From the NCBI GenBank assembly GCA_026392215.1, contig JAPLCN010000151.1:1-34019 (forward strand): 34,019 nucleotides of DNA, written 5' to 3'. The stretch's first letter is position 1. Each line of letters begins with the position of its first letter. The notes below the pieces were generated by a model. The model saw only the letters and a program-made list of their open reading frames with translations, made no database searches and was not told the origin of the DNA. A program made the position numbers and the translations under genes. This DNA is from Actinomycetota bacterium. GTDB lineage: Bacteria; Actinomycetota; Humimicrobiia; Humimicrobiales; Humimicrobiaceae. This document shows positions 8,800 to 18,939 of the stretch, one piece after another.

Positions 8800-9810
8800 T
8801 TAAAAACTTTTATAGAAATTTAAAACACTGTCTGCAATTTTTTGTGAAGTAAGGCTATAATAATCCAGTAATTCTTCATAAGTCCCAACCGGTGCATATT
8901 CATCAGGGGTGCCTATGAACTTCATTTTAACAGGACAGTTCTTTACTAAAACTTCTGCAACAGCCGAGCCCAGCCCGTTGTAAATTGAATGCTCTTCAAC
9001 ACTTACTACTTTTCCGGTTTTTTTTGCAGATTTAATAACTGCTTCTTCATCTAATGGCTTGATTGTGCTCATACTTATAACTTCAGCATTTACTGCCTTT
9101 TTCTCAAGTTCATATGCTGCTTCAAGTGATTTTGAAACCATTGTGCCTACGGCAATCAAAGTTATATCACTGCCTTCTTTAACAACATCTGCCTTGCCAA
9201 GTATAAGTTCGTGATCTTCATCAAAAACTCTTTTGGCTTTTATTCTTGAAACCCTTATATAAGTAGGGCTTTTAATTTTTGCGGCAACTTCCAGAACCTG
9301 CCTGTACTCAACACCGTCTGCAGGACATATTATTGTCATATTAGGCAAAGCTCTAAGTATTCCAACTTCTTCTAAAATAGTATGGGTCGGACCCAATGCG
9401 CTGACTGAAAAACCGCTATTATTGCCGATTATTATTACATTTAATTTTGTCTTGCATATATCATCTCTGATTTGCTCAAAAGGCCTGTAAGTTGCAAAAG
9501 GCACGTATGCTGCAATTACAGGAATCTTGCCGGAAATTGCCATTCCTGCAGCTTCACCCATTCCATTTTGTTCTGCTATTCCGAATTCAAAATGCCTTTC
9601 AGGAAAAGCTTTTTGAAACGGGCCTCCGCATGCGCCTGCAGATGAGTCCATTGAAATATAAACAATATTTTTGTTTTTATTGCCTAAATCAACAAGAGCT
9701 TCTGCCATTATTTTTCTGGCATCATCGTAAATATCATTTTTTTCAATTTTTTCATTATTTAAATTTGATTTATCCAAGCTTGCACAGCTCCTCTCTGCAT
9801 GATTCTTCAA
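8800..9810 (-). CDS. Transketolase, C-terminal (pyrimidine-binding/C) subunit
   Basis: ARKIMAEALVDLGNKNKNIVYISMDSSAGACGGPFQKAFPERHFEFGIAEQNGMGEAAGMAISGKIPVIAAYVPFATYRPFEQIRDDIC. The start may instead be TTG at about 9777, overlapping the tktN stop. Confidence 0.92.
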   Translation of the reverse strand: MKNHAERSCASLDKSNLNNEKIEKNDIYDDARKIMAEALVDLGNKNKNIVYISMDSSAGACGGPFQKAFPERHFEFGIAEQNGMGEAAGMAISGKIPVIAAYVPFATYRPFEQIRDDICKTKLNVIIIGNNSGFSVSALGPTHTILEEVGILRALPNMTIICPADGVEYRQVLEVAAKIKSPTYIRVSRIKAKRVFDEDHELILGKADVVKEGSDITLIAVGTMVSKSLEAAYELEKKAVNAEVISMSTIKPLDEEAVIKSAKKTGKVVSVEEHSIYNGLGSAVAEVLVKNCPVKMKFIGTPDEYAPVGTYEELLDYYSLTSQKIADSVLNFYKSF

Positions 9811-10627
9811 CTTTGGTTATCGCATCATCAACTTCAGAATCCTTAAAATGCCAGTGGTGAAACTCATATTTATCCTCTGCAAAACAAAGGCCTTTAGCTT
9901 TTATGGTATTTGCAATTATTGCAGATGGCTTTCCTGGCTTGAACGGCACGTTTGACAATGCATCATAGATCTCTTCCAGATTATGGCCGTTTATAGTCCT
10001 TGCTTCCCATCCAAAAGCCTTGTATTTGTCTGCCATGGGATCCGAGTTCATAATATCTTTTGTACGGCCATTGACCTGAAGACCGTTTCTGTCAACAATA
10101 GCAACAAGATTATCTAATTTATGGTGGCCTGCTGACATTACAGCTTCCCAGACACTTCCCTCTGCGCTTTCCCCATCGCCAAGCATTACAAAAACTCTGT
10201 AGCATTTTTTATCAAGTTTTCCTGCATGCGCCATACCCTGGCCCACAGGTAATCCATGTCCAAGCGATCCTGTCGGAAACTCAATTCCTGGAAGAACTTT
10301 TTCATCAGGATGCATGGGAACTCTTGTATTAAAAGTATTATAAGTCCAGAGGACTTCTTCTTTAAAATATCCCTGATTTTCAAGGGTAGCATATAGCGCC
10401 ATGCACTTGTGCCCTGCAGATAAAATAAATCTGTCCCTGTCCTCCCACTTTGGATTTTTTGGGTCATGGTTTAGTATCTTGTTATATAATACTGTCATGA
10501 TGTCAAGGCTTGAAAACGCGCCTCCGATATGAGCTTCGCCAAAACGCATCATCTTCAGAATGTTTTCACGGCATTTATAAGCTCTTTGTGTTAACTGTAT
10601 AATTTCATTTTTAGTAAGATCAGACAT
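9770..10627 (-). CDS. Transketolase, N-terminal (ThDP-binding) subunit
   Basis: RENILKMMRFGEAHIGGAFSSLDIMTVLYNKIL; GSLGHGLPVGQGMAHAGKLDKKCYRVFVMLGDGESAEGSVWEAVMSAGHHKLDNLVAIVDRNGLQVNG. Confidence 0.93.
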   Translation of the reverse strand: MSDLTKNEIIQLTQRAYKCRENILKMMRFGEAHIGGAFSSLDIMTVLYNKILNHDPKNPKWEDRDRFILSAGHKCMALYATLENQGYFKEEVLWTYNTFNTRVPMHPDEKVLPGIEFPTGSLGHGLPVGQGMAHAGKLDKKCYRVFVMLGDGESAEGSVWEAVMSAGHHKLDNLVAIVDRNGLQVNGRTKDIMNSDPMADKYKAFGWEARTINGHNLEEIYDALSNVPFKPGKPSAIIANTIKAKGLCFAEDKYEFHHWHFKDSEVDDAITKVEESCREELCKLG

Positions 10628-10979
10628 TAAAACAACCGCCTTTATATATTTAGTAATTAATCAATTTCACCGGTTTTAATAAAAAAACTTATTAATAATT
10701 ACCTTAAATTATTTTTACGAAAGTATATATTTTTTGCTTTTATTGCTTTTATTTGCAACTTAGATGAAACTGTTTATAAAAATTTTATAAAAAGATTTTA
10801 CTCCATACTTCTACAATTTTATTAATTTTATATACTATATTGTTTCTATTTTAAAATAAGTAAGAAATTTCTAAATAATTTTTATATCTTAATTTATTTA
10901 AAATCAACAAATAAAAAATTTAAGAATATATAATTGCAATTTATATCACACGGCTACCTTATTTTAATTTTTTATTATA

Positions 10980-11004
10980 TGCAATTACTTGCATTAATGC
11001 AATA
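10980..11004. promoter_or_regulatory. Candidate operator: TGCAATTACTTGCATTAATGCAATA
   Basis: Same three-part TGCA spacing as 7066-7090, in the divergent tktN/PBP1A intergenic region. Confidence 0.35.
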
Positions 11005-11101
11005 TTTTTTGTTGTTGATTTTAATGATTTTATATTTAAAATAATCGTGGTATTATTCTTGTTTATATCAAAAGCAAATAAGGGTCGTATTTTTTATACA
11101 G

Positions 11102-13363
11102 ATGTCTAATATAAGAAAAAAACATAAAAATATAAAAGCGCCTAAAATTGCAGGAGTAATAATTGCCATAATTTTACTGTTTACAATTGCTAATACCGGA
11201 ATTATTGCTGCAAGCGTATTTGTCAGCAGCAGTGTTATTGTCGGCTTTTTTAAAGATTTGCCGGATATCAAAGACTTCTCCCCTATTGTAAATGCTCTTA
11301 CTTCCAGGATATATGCCTCTGACGGGAAAATGATTGGAACTTTGCATGGCGAGCAGAACAGGGAACTCGTAGCTTTTAAACAGATCCCTAAGAATTTAAT
11401 TAATGCTTTAGTCTCTATTGAAGATGAAAGGTTTTATGAACACACTGGTATTGATTTTGAAGCAATATTCAGGTCTCTTTTAATCAACCTTAAATCTGGA
11501 GAAGTTATCCAGGGAGGCAGTACATTAACGCAGCAATATATTAGAACTGTATATATACCAGCAGAGAAAACTACAATAACAATTGATCGAAAAATCAAGG
11601 AAGCTGCGCTTGCTTATCAGCTTGAAAAGATATATTCAAAAAATGATATTCTTGAAATGTATTTAAATACTGTATATTTTGGTGAGGGAGCTTATGGCGT
11701 TCAGGCAGCAGCAAAAGCTTTCTTTAATAAGAATGTTGAGGATTTGACCCTTGAGGAAAGCGCTCTTATTGCAGGTTTGCCGCAATCCCCCAGCCAGTTA
11801 TCACCATATACAAACAAGCAGGCAGCAATTGAAAGGCGAAATAATGTTCTGGCAAAAATGTATGAACTTAAATATATAACAAAGGAAGAATATGTGGATG
11901 CAGTTAAGCAACCTATAGTTTTAGAGAGAGCAAAAGAGGAGAGCACTGATTTCGCACCTTACTTTGTTGAGTATGTTAAGCAGGAACTGATAAAAAAATA
12001 CGGAGTAAGCAAAGTATTTAAAGGCGGTTTTGAAATTTATACAACTCTTGATCCGAATATGCAGATTTATGCCCAGGATGCCATTAATGAAGTCCTGCCG
12101 GATCCGGAAGATCCGACCGGTGCTATGGTAGCAATGGATCCTGCAAATGGTTATATAAAAGCGATGGTTGGAGGCAGAGACTTCAGTACCATGAAGTTTA
12201 ATCTTGCATCTCAAAGCAAGAGGCAGCCGGGCTCAACCTTCAAGGTCTTTGCATTAATTGCAGCACTTGAACAGGGTATCAGCCCATATATGACCTTTAA
12301 TCCTAACGGTCCTATTAAATTTGAAATTCCAAACAGCAAGCCATGGGAAATATCCAATTACATGGGTGAAAAATTTCCTGATTTATCTGAAATGAATATA
12401 ATTGAAGCAACAGTAAAATCTGTAAATGTTGTTTATTCCCAGCTTATTATGAGGGTTGGCGGAGATGCAGTATCAAGAATTGCAAATGCAATGGGTATAG
12501 AGACACCGCTTGAAGGCTATCCGGCTATAGGTCTTGGTGGACTGACTACCGGAGTATCTCCACTTGAAGTTTGTACTGCTTTCTCAACAATTGCTGACTA
12601 TGGAGTAAGGCATGACCCTGTCGCAATTTTAAAAGTAGTTGATAAGGATGGAAATGTGCTTGAAGAATATAAGGAGCCTCCAAAAAATCAGGTAATCTCT
12701 GCAATAAATGCTTACAGGGCAATAGAGATAATGAAACAGGTTATTGGGCGCGGTACCGGAACAAAAGCAAAGCTTGATGACAGAGAGGCTGCAGGGAAAA
12801 CCGGAACTACAGATGAATCAGAAAATGCATGGTTTACCGGATTTACTACAAACCTTGCGGCAAGCTTCTGGATGGGATACCCGGAAGAAAATAAAAAAAT
12901 GAGCAAGGTTCATGATTTAAGGGTTCAGGGCGGAGCCCACCCCGCCATGATGTGGAAACTGTTCATGGAAAAGGCAACAAAAGCATTGCCGGTTGAAAAA
13001 TTTGTAAAGCCGAAGGAAGATACTTTTATTCTTCAGATTACAACTGCTGCTGACACAGGCCAGGTAATGGTCCCAAACAGATTTACACCTTTAGAGCAAA
13101 TTTCAATAGCTAAATTTAAATATGGCACTGAACCAAAAGAGCAGGCTCCGATTACTGAAGCCGATATGCCTATGCTGCCGTTTGTGTGCCTGATGCCGAT
13201 TGAACAGGCAAACCAGATGCTTAGGGATGCAGGATTTACAAACATAGAATTTATTAATGAAGTTTATACCGGTGTACCTTCAGGTTATACTCACAGGCAG
13301 GATCCTTTATGGGATACAAAAGTTGAGAAGACAAGATTGATAAAAGTCTGGGTTAACCCTTAA
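11102..13363 (+). CDS. Class A penicillin-binding protein (PBP1A-type), with C-terminal PASTA-like domain
   Basis: Glycosyltransferase motifs EDERFYEHTGID, GGSTLTQQYIR, LEMYLNTVYFGEGAYGVQAAA; transpeptidase SQSKRQPGSTFK, SVN, GKTGTT; C-terminal MPIEQANQMLRDAGFTNIEF. Confidence 0.95.
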   Translation: MSNIRKKHKNIKAPKIAGVIIAIILLFTIANTGIIAASVFVSSSVIVGFFKDLPDIKDFSPIVNALTSRIYASDGKMIGTLHGEQNRELVAFKQIPKNLINALVSIEDERFYEHTGIDFEAIFRSLLINLKSGEVIQGGSTLTQQYIRTVYIPAEKTTITIDRKIKEAALAYQLEKIYSKNDILEMYLNTVYFGEGAYGVQAAAKAFFNKNVEDLTLEESALIAGLPQSPSQLSPYTNKQAAIERRNNVLAKMYELKYITKEEYVDAVKQPIVLERAKEESTDFAPYFVEYVKQELIKKYGVSKVFKGGFEIYTTLDPNMQIYAQDAINEVLPDPEDPTGAMVAMDPANGYIKAMVGGRDFSTMKFNLASQSKRQPGSTFKVFALIAALEQGISPYMTFNPNGPIKFEIPNSKPWEISNYMGEKFPDLSEMNIIEATVKSVNVVYSQLIMRVGGDAVSRIANAMGIETPLEGYPAIGLGGLTTGVSPLEVCTAFSTIADYGVRHDPVAILKVVDKDGNVLEEYKEPPKNQVISAINAYRAIEIMKQVIGRGTGTKAKLDDREAAGKTGTTDESENAWFTGFTTNLAASFWMGYPEENKKMSKVHDLRVQGGAHPAMMWKLFMEKATKALPVEKFVKPKEDTFILQITTAADTGQVMVPNRFTPLEQISIAKFKYGTEPKEQAPITEADMPMLPFVCLMPIEQANQMLRDAGFTNIEFINEVYTGVPSGYTHRQDPLWDTKVEKTRLIKVWVNP

Positions 13364-13542
13364 TAAACACACCCTTTTTATTATAAAATCCTTAGCCGTA
13401 ACCATTACTGTCACAGCTATATTTTTAAAAAGTGTTTAAAAATAATTTATTAAAAAAAGTCAGGTGTAATTTTAAGGTTAAAGTTATTATTTATCAAAAA
13501 AAATATTAAAATTATTAACTATTATTTAGCGGATAAAATAAA

Positions 13543-15015
13543 TTGACGGAAAAAGAAATAAGACTAAGGTTTGCCCCAAGCCCTACAGGCTATCTTCATA
13601 TTGGCAGCGCTAGGACTGCTTTTTTTAACTGGCTGTATGCAAAAAAAGTTGGGGGAAAATTCATATTAAGGATTGAAGATACTGATGTTGAAAGGCACCG
13701 CGAGGATACCATTAGTATCATACTTGATTCCATGAAATGGCTTGGTATGGACTGGGACGAAGGCCCTGATACCGGCGGAAATTACGGCCCTTACAGACAG
13801 TCCGAAAGGCTTGATTTATATAAAAAATATGCACAAAAACTGCTGGATGAAGGAAAAGCATACAGGTGTTTCTGCAGCCAGGAACAGCTAAAGAAAAACA
13901 GGGAAGAAGCTTTAAAAGTTAATGAATTTTATAAATACGACAGGAAATGCTTAAGTCTTACTCAAGAAGAAATCAGCCGCAAAATAAAATCCGGTGAAAA
14001 ATTTTCAATCAGGCTTCTGGTGCCGCGCGAAAAAATTTTATCTTTTAGTGACAATGTTTATGGAAACTTTGAAGTAAACAGCAGCAATATTGAAGATTAT
14101 ATTATTCTTCGCTCAAACGGAATGCCTACATATAATTTTTCAGTTGCTATAGATGACTGCTTAATGAAAATTACTCATGTAATAAGAGGGGAAGACCATC
14201 TTTCAAATACCCCAAAGCAGCTTTTAATTTATGATGCATTAAATTTCGGACACCCCGATTTTACTCATCTGCCAATGATTTTAGCATCAGACGGACATAA
14301 ATTAAGCAAAAGACACGGTTCAATATCTATTGAATCTTACAGGGAAGAAGGGTTCCTACCGGAAGCTGTCCTTAATTATATTGCACTTCTGGGCTGGTCT
14401 TATGATGAAAAAACAACAATTTTTTCAGTTAAGGAAATGGTAGAAAAATTTGATTTGAAATCTATCAACAAAAAAGCTTCAAAATTTGATTATGAAAAGC
14501 TTCTTTATTTAAACGGTCATTATATCAGAGAGCTTAAAGAAGACAGTCTTGAAGAAATATTAATAAACAAACTTATCAAAAAAAATGACAATTTGAAAGA
14601 TAAGGTTAATTTCTTAAAAGAAAAACTGGCAAAAATAATACCCATTACAAGAGAAAGGGTAAAAACAATTTCAGGTTATGAAAAAATACTCGTGCCTTTC
14701 TTTAATGAAATAAATTATTCTGACGATGCAAAAAATTATTTTACTAAAAAGGAAATTAACATAAAAGAAATACTTAAATCATCTGTTAAATCTCTTGAAA
14801 ATATAGATAACAATTCTTTTAATACTGAAAACATTGAAAAAGAACTTAGAGGTATTGCAGCAAAACTTCAGCTGAACCTTAAAATAATTGCTGAAGTTTT
14901 AAGGATTGCAATATGGGGTGAGCCCGTAAGCCCACCCCTTTTTGAAACTATTGAAATAATAGGCAAAAAAGCTACACTTTACCGTCTTAAAAATTATCTT
15001 AAGTCTATAGCCTGA
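13543..15015 (+). CDS. gltX: Glutamyl-tRNA synthetase, TTG start
   Basis: RFAPSPTGYLHIGSARTAFFNWLYAKK; KLSKRHGSISIESYREEGFLPEAVLNYIALLGWS. Confidence 0.96.
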   Translation: MTEKEIRLRFAPSPTGYLHIGSARTAFFNWLYAKKVGGKFILRIEDTDVERHREDTISIILDSMKWLGMDWDEGPDTGGNYGPYRQSERLDLYKKYAQKLLDEGKAYRCFCSQEQLKKNREEALKVNEFYKYDRKCLSLTQEEISRKIKSGEKFSIRLLVPREKILSFSDNVYGNFEVNSSNIEDYIILRSNGMPTYNFSVAIDDCLMKITHVIRGEDHLSNTPKQLLIYDALNFGHPDFTHLPMILASDGHKLSKRHGSISIESYREEGFLPEAVLNYIALLGWSYDEKTTIFSVKEMVEKFDLKSINKKASKFDYEKLLYLNGHYIRELKEDSLEEILINKLIKKNDNLKDKVNFLKEKLAKIIPITRERVKTISGYEKILVPFFNEINYSDDAKNYFTKKEINIKEILKSSVKSLENIDNNSFNTENIEKELRGIAAKLQLNLKIIAEVLRIAIWGEPVSPPLFETIEIIGKKATLYRLKNYLKSIA

Positions 15016-16243
15016 AAATCATTTCTTCAGGTTTTAAGTCTGCGCCGTTTTCAACAACCTTCTTAACAAAGTATGCTACTACAATCTCTTCATTTGTGGG
15101 AGTAATGTATAGCTTTACTTTAGAGTCTGGTGCTGAAATTAAAGCTTGTTTGCCGTTAAAATCTTCGTTTTTAGCCAGGTCAGGCTTGATTCCCATATAT
15201 TCCATGTTTTCAAGTATTCTTAGCCTTGTATCTTTTCCTTTTTCAGCTATGCCGCCGCCGAAAGCTATAACATCGGCTCCGCCAAGAATAGCACTGTAAG
15301 CTCCGATATATTTTCTGACACCATCAATAAATGCAGCAATGGTCATCTTGCACCTTTCATTTCCTGCTTCGCCTGCGGCATAAATTTCCCTGTAGTCATC
15401 AGTTCCAATACCGGCCATTCCTTTAAGTCCGGAATTTCCTGAAATTTCTTTTTGAGCTTCATCTACAGTCAGGCCAAGAGACTTCATTGCAAACAGCAAT
15501 CCTATCCCGTCACAGTCGCCGATTCTTGTTCCTTGTAAAAGTCCGGAGTCTGTAGAAAACTTCATGCTTACATCAACTGATTTTCCATTTTTATGCGCGC
15601 AAATTGAGCTTGAACCACCTAAATGGACTGTAATAACTTTTAATTTATCTGTGCCTTCAAGTTTGTACACCATTGCAGACATATATCTGTGGGAAGAGCC
15701 ATGGAAGCCATTTTGTTTTATTCCTAATTCCTTATACCATTTCCACGGAAAACCAAGCATTCTTCTGTATTCCGGTATTGAATAATGAAAAGAAGGTTCA
15801 AATACACCAACAAGAGGAATGTTACTGCCTAAAACTTTTTTAAACTCATCAATTGCCTCAAGATAAGGAAGATTATGTACCGGAGCAACAAATGCAAATC
15901 TTTTCAGTTCATCAAGAATTTTGGGAGTTAAAAGATTTGCCCCGTTTGTCTCCCCCAGTATTGTTTTAAAACCTACAGCTTCTATGTCTTTATACTGCTT
16001 TATAACTCCGTTTGCAATGTACCAGTCAAGAATAAGCTGTATCCCATTTTTAAACCCTACGACATTTACAATATCTCTGACAGATTCGCCGCTGCCTATT
16101 TTATGCGTGAAGTTTGACTCGCCTTCAGTCTTGATCTTATCAAGATTTGCCTCGCCAAGAGTTTTTATTTCATTTTTCCCGTTTATATCAAGAATTTTGC
16201 TTTTTAAAGAAGTGCTTCCGATATTTCCTATTGCTATAATCAT
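15005..16243 (-). CDS. Acetokinase-family (acetate/butyrate kinase-like) protein, divergent active site
   Basis: GNIGSTSLK, APVHNLPYLEAI, VFEPSFHYSIPEYRRMLGFPWKWYKELGIKQNGFHGSSHRYM, VHLGGSSSICAHKNGKSVDVSM, GTRIGDCDG, PTNEE: full-length AckA framework with substitutions. Confidence 0.85.
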   Translation of the reverse strand: MIIAIGNIGSTSLKSKILDINGKNEIKTLGEANLDKIKTEGESNFTHKIGSGESVRDIVNVVGFKNGIQLILDWYIANGVIKQYKDIEAVGFKTILGETNGANLLTPKILDELKRFAFVAPVHNLPYLEAIDEFKKVLGSNIPLVGVFEPSFHYSIPEYRRMLGFPWKWYKELGIKQNGFHGSSHRYMSAMVYKLEGTDKLKVITVHLGGSSSICAHKNGKSVDVSMKFSTDSGLLQGTRIGDCDGIGLLFAMKSLGLTVDEAQKEISGNSGLKGMAGIGTDDYREIYAAGEAGNERCKMTIAAFIDGVRKYIGAYSAILGGADVIAFGGGIAEKGKDTRLRILENMEYMGIKPDLAKNEDFNGKQALISAPDSKVKLYITPTNEEIVVAYFVKKVVENGADLKPEEMIFRL

Positions 16244-16286
16244 TTTTTATTTCCTTTCTCTATTGACTTTAGGTTCTGCCGATGAC

Positions 16287-17339
16287 TTAATAAAAAATCC
16301 TGGACATCTCGTATAAATCCAGATCCATCGGTTTGCTATTGCTAAGAACCTTTTCCATAGGTTCAGCTTTAATTATATTTCCTTCAAAACATACCATAAA
16401 ATCAAATTTTCCTTCATGAGTCAAGTCCACTGCCTTTATCCCTATCCTTGTTGCCAGAATTCTGTCGAAAGCAGTTGGCCTTCCTCCTCTTTGCAGATGT
16501 CCGAGAACTGTTACTCTTGTCTCGTAACCTGTCCGCTTTTCTATCTCTTTTGCAATAATATTTCCTATGCCTCCAAGCTGTGCCGGCGCAATATTACTCA
16601 AGCCTGGCTTTACTTCAATATGGGTATTCTTTATTTCCGGCCTTGCGCCTTCTGCAATAACTATAATACTGTAATCTTTTCCTCTTTCTCTCCTTTTCTC
16701 AATAACATCAACAACATAGTCATAATCAAACGGAACTTCCGGAATTAAAATCAGATCCGCGCCTCCTGCTACTCCGGAATAAAGGGCAATCCATCCTGCT
16801 TCCCTTCCCATAACTTCTAAAATCATGATTCTGTGATGGGATGAAGCTGTAGTGTGAAGCTTATCAATTGCATCTGTGGCTATTTCAACTGCGCTGTCAA
16901 ACCCTACCGAATAATCATTAAAGTTAATGTCATTGTCAATAGTCTGCGGAACACCGACTCCCTTTATATTGTACTGGCTAAGCCTGTGCATGATTATGTT
17001 TGTATCCTCTCCGCCGATGCATATAATGGAATCAATTGAAAACTTTTTTATATTTTCCTTAACCATTTCCACACCATTTTCAATCTTAAAAGGATTAATC
17101 CTTGCTGAACCAAGAATAGTGCCCCCTCTGTCAAGAATTCCTGAAACATGTTCCCTTTTTAGTTCTACAGCATTGCCGTTTACAAGCCCATCCCATCCGT
17201 TTTTAATTCCAACCACTTTATATTTGTAGTTTTTTGCCTTAACATATGCCGCCCTGATAATGGCATTTGTTGCAGGAGAATCGCCGCCCCCGGTAAGAAT
17301 TCCTATAGTTTTTATCTCATCCATGATCGCTCCTCTCAA
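16287..17339 (-). CDS. 6-phosphofructokinase family; phosphoryl donor uncertain
   Basis: GILTGGGDSPATNAIIRAA; IGGEDTN; PQTIDNDINFNDYSVGFDSAVEIATDAIDKLHTTASSHHRIMILEVMGREAGWIAL. Confidence 0.93.
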   Translation of the reverse strand: MRGAIMDEIKTIGILTGGGDSPATNAIIRAAYVKAKNYKYKVVGIKNGWDGLVNGNAVELKREHVSGILDRGGTILGSARINPFKIENGVEMVKENIKKFSIDSIICIGGEDTNIIMHRLSQYNIKGVGVPQTIDNDINFNDYSVGFDSAVEIATDAIDKLHTTASSHHRIMILEVMGREAGWIALYSGVAGGADLILIPEVPFDYDYVVDVIEKRRERGKDYSIIVIAEGARPEIKNTHIEVKPGLSNIAPAQLGGIGNIIAKEIEKRTGYETRVTVLGHLQRGGRPTAFDRILATRIGIKAVDLTHEGKFDFMVCFEGNIIKAEPMEKVLSNSKPMDLDLYEMSRIFY

Positions 17340-17466
17340 AGTAAAAATTAGAAAAATTAAAAAATAATAATTTCACTTTCTATTCTAACTTTAAATAAAC
17401 AAAATAAATAACATATGAAAGTAATATATCTATATATTATATTTAATATATTTAATTTTTAGCCGA

Positions 17467-18939
17467 TTATGATAATTTTTTAACTATTATTTCATTAACA
17501 ATTTGAGGATTTGCCTTGCCCTGTGTCTTTGCCATGATCCGGCCAACCAGAAATCCTATTGCTTTTACCTTGCCGGACTTATACTGGCTTACAGCATCAG
17601 GATTTTTTAAAATTACCTCATTTATTATTGCCTCAAGCTCGCCTGTATCACTGATCTGTTTCAAGCCCTTTTTTAAGATAATTTCCTGCGGGCTTTCCCC
17701 GCTGTCATACATTTCTTCAAAAACTGATTTTGCAATCTTGCTGTTAATTTCCTGTCTGTCAATCATTTTTACAAGATCAGCAAGATTTTCAGGAGAAATT
17801 TTGCTTTCTTTTAATGTTACCTGGTTCTTATTAATAAACGCACTGAAATCCCCCATTATCCAGTTACAGACAGACTTTGCATTATTGTGGTGCTTTAAAG
17901 TTTCCTCAAAATAAGAAGAAATTTCAAAATCATTTGCCATGAAGGCGCTGTCATAATCAGAAAGCCCTAAAGAATTTTTATATCTTTTTTCTCTTGCACC
18001 CGGCAGCTCAGGCAGAGCGCTTTTAATCTCATTTATCCAGTCAGGCAATATTTTCATTGGAACAAGATCAGGATCAGGAAAATACCTGTAGTCATGTGCT
18101 TCTTCCTTTTGTCTTAAAACTTTTGTAGTTTGTGTTTTATTATCATAATGCCTTGTCTGCTGAAGAACTTCCCTGCCTGACTCTAAAACATCAATCTGCC
18201 TTTCAACTTCATATTCAAGACCTTTTTGCAGGAACTTAAATGAGTTTAAGTTTTTTATTTCAGTTCTGGTGCCTAATTTATCAGTGGTTGTTAATTTTAC
18301 AGAAACATTGGCATCGCTTCTGATGCTTCCCTCCTCCATGCTGCAATCACTTACATTTAACATCAGAAGCGTATTTCTTAAAGTTATCATATACTGCTTT
18401 GCTTCTTCGGGAGATTTAATATCAGGATCTGTAACTATCTCAATAAGCGGAGTCCCGGCCCTATTAAAATCCACAATGCTGTAATCTGCTTCACTGATTC
18501 TTCCGGTTGAACCGATGTGTATTAATTTGCCGGTATCTTCTTCAACGTGTACTCTGGTAATTTTGACTTTTCTGACGTAGTTGCCCATATTTATATCAAT
18601 ATAACCGCCAACCCCTACAGGCAAGTCATATTGCGAGATCTGATAATTTTTAGGCATGTCAGGGTAAAAATAATTTTTTCTATGAAAGATACTATGTTCA
18701 CTTATACTGCAATTTAAGGCAAGGGCTATCTTTACAGCACTTTCAATAGCTTTTTTATTTACAACCGGAAGTGAACCAGGATGTCCGAGGCACACCGGGC
18801 AAGTATAAGTATTGGGCTTTTCCCCAAATGAAAGCTTGCATCCGCAAAACATTTTTGTCTCTGTGGAAAGCTCAACATGGGTTTCAAGCCCTATGACAGT
18901 CTCATATTTATTATTTAAATCTGCGGTTTTATTTTCCAC
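17467..18939 (-). CDS. gatB: Asp-tRNA(Asn)/Glu-tRNA(Gln) amidotransferase subunit B
   Basis: YETVIGLETHVELSTETKMFCGC; CPVCLGHPGSLPVVNKKAIE; DFNRAGTPLIEIVTDPD; DYRYFPDPDLVP. Confidence 0.97.
   Translation of the reverse strand: MENKTADLNNKYETVIGLETHVELSTETKMFCGCKLSFGEKPNTYTCPVCLGHPGSLPVVNKKAIESAVKIALALNCSISEHSIFHRKNYFYPDMPKNYQISQYDLPVGVGGYIDINMGNYVRKVKITRVHVEEDTGKLIHIGSTGRISEADYSIVDFNRAGTPLIEIVTDPDIKSPEEAKQYMITLRNTLLMLNVSDCSMEEGSIRSDANVSVKLTTTDKLGTRTEIKNLNSFKFLQKGLEYEVERQIDVLESGREVLQQTRHYDNKTQTTKVLRQKEEAHDYRYFPDPDLVPMKILPDWINEIKSALPELPGAREKRYKNSLGLSDYDSAFMANDFEISSYFEETLKHHNNAKSVCNWIMGDFSAFINKNQVTLKESKISPENLADLVKMIDRQEINSKIAKSVFEEMYDSGESPQEIILKKGLKQISDTGELEAIINEVILKNPDAVSQYKSGKVKAIGFLVGRIMAKTQGKANPQIVNEIIVKKLS

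Noticed and set aside
10628-11101. Possible structured ncRNA or cobalamin riboswitch in the long intergenic region
   Set aside because: Very AT-rich, with no recognisable B12-box or GC-rich conserved helices; only the TGCAA motifs stood out.
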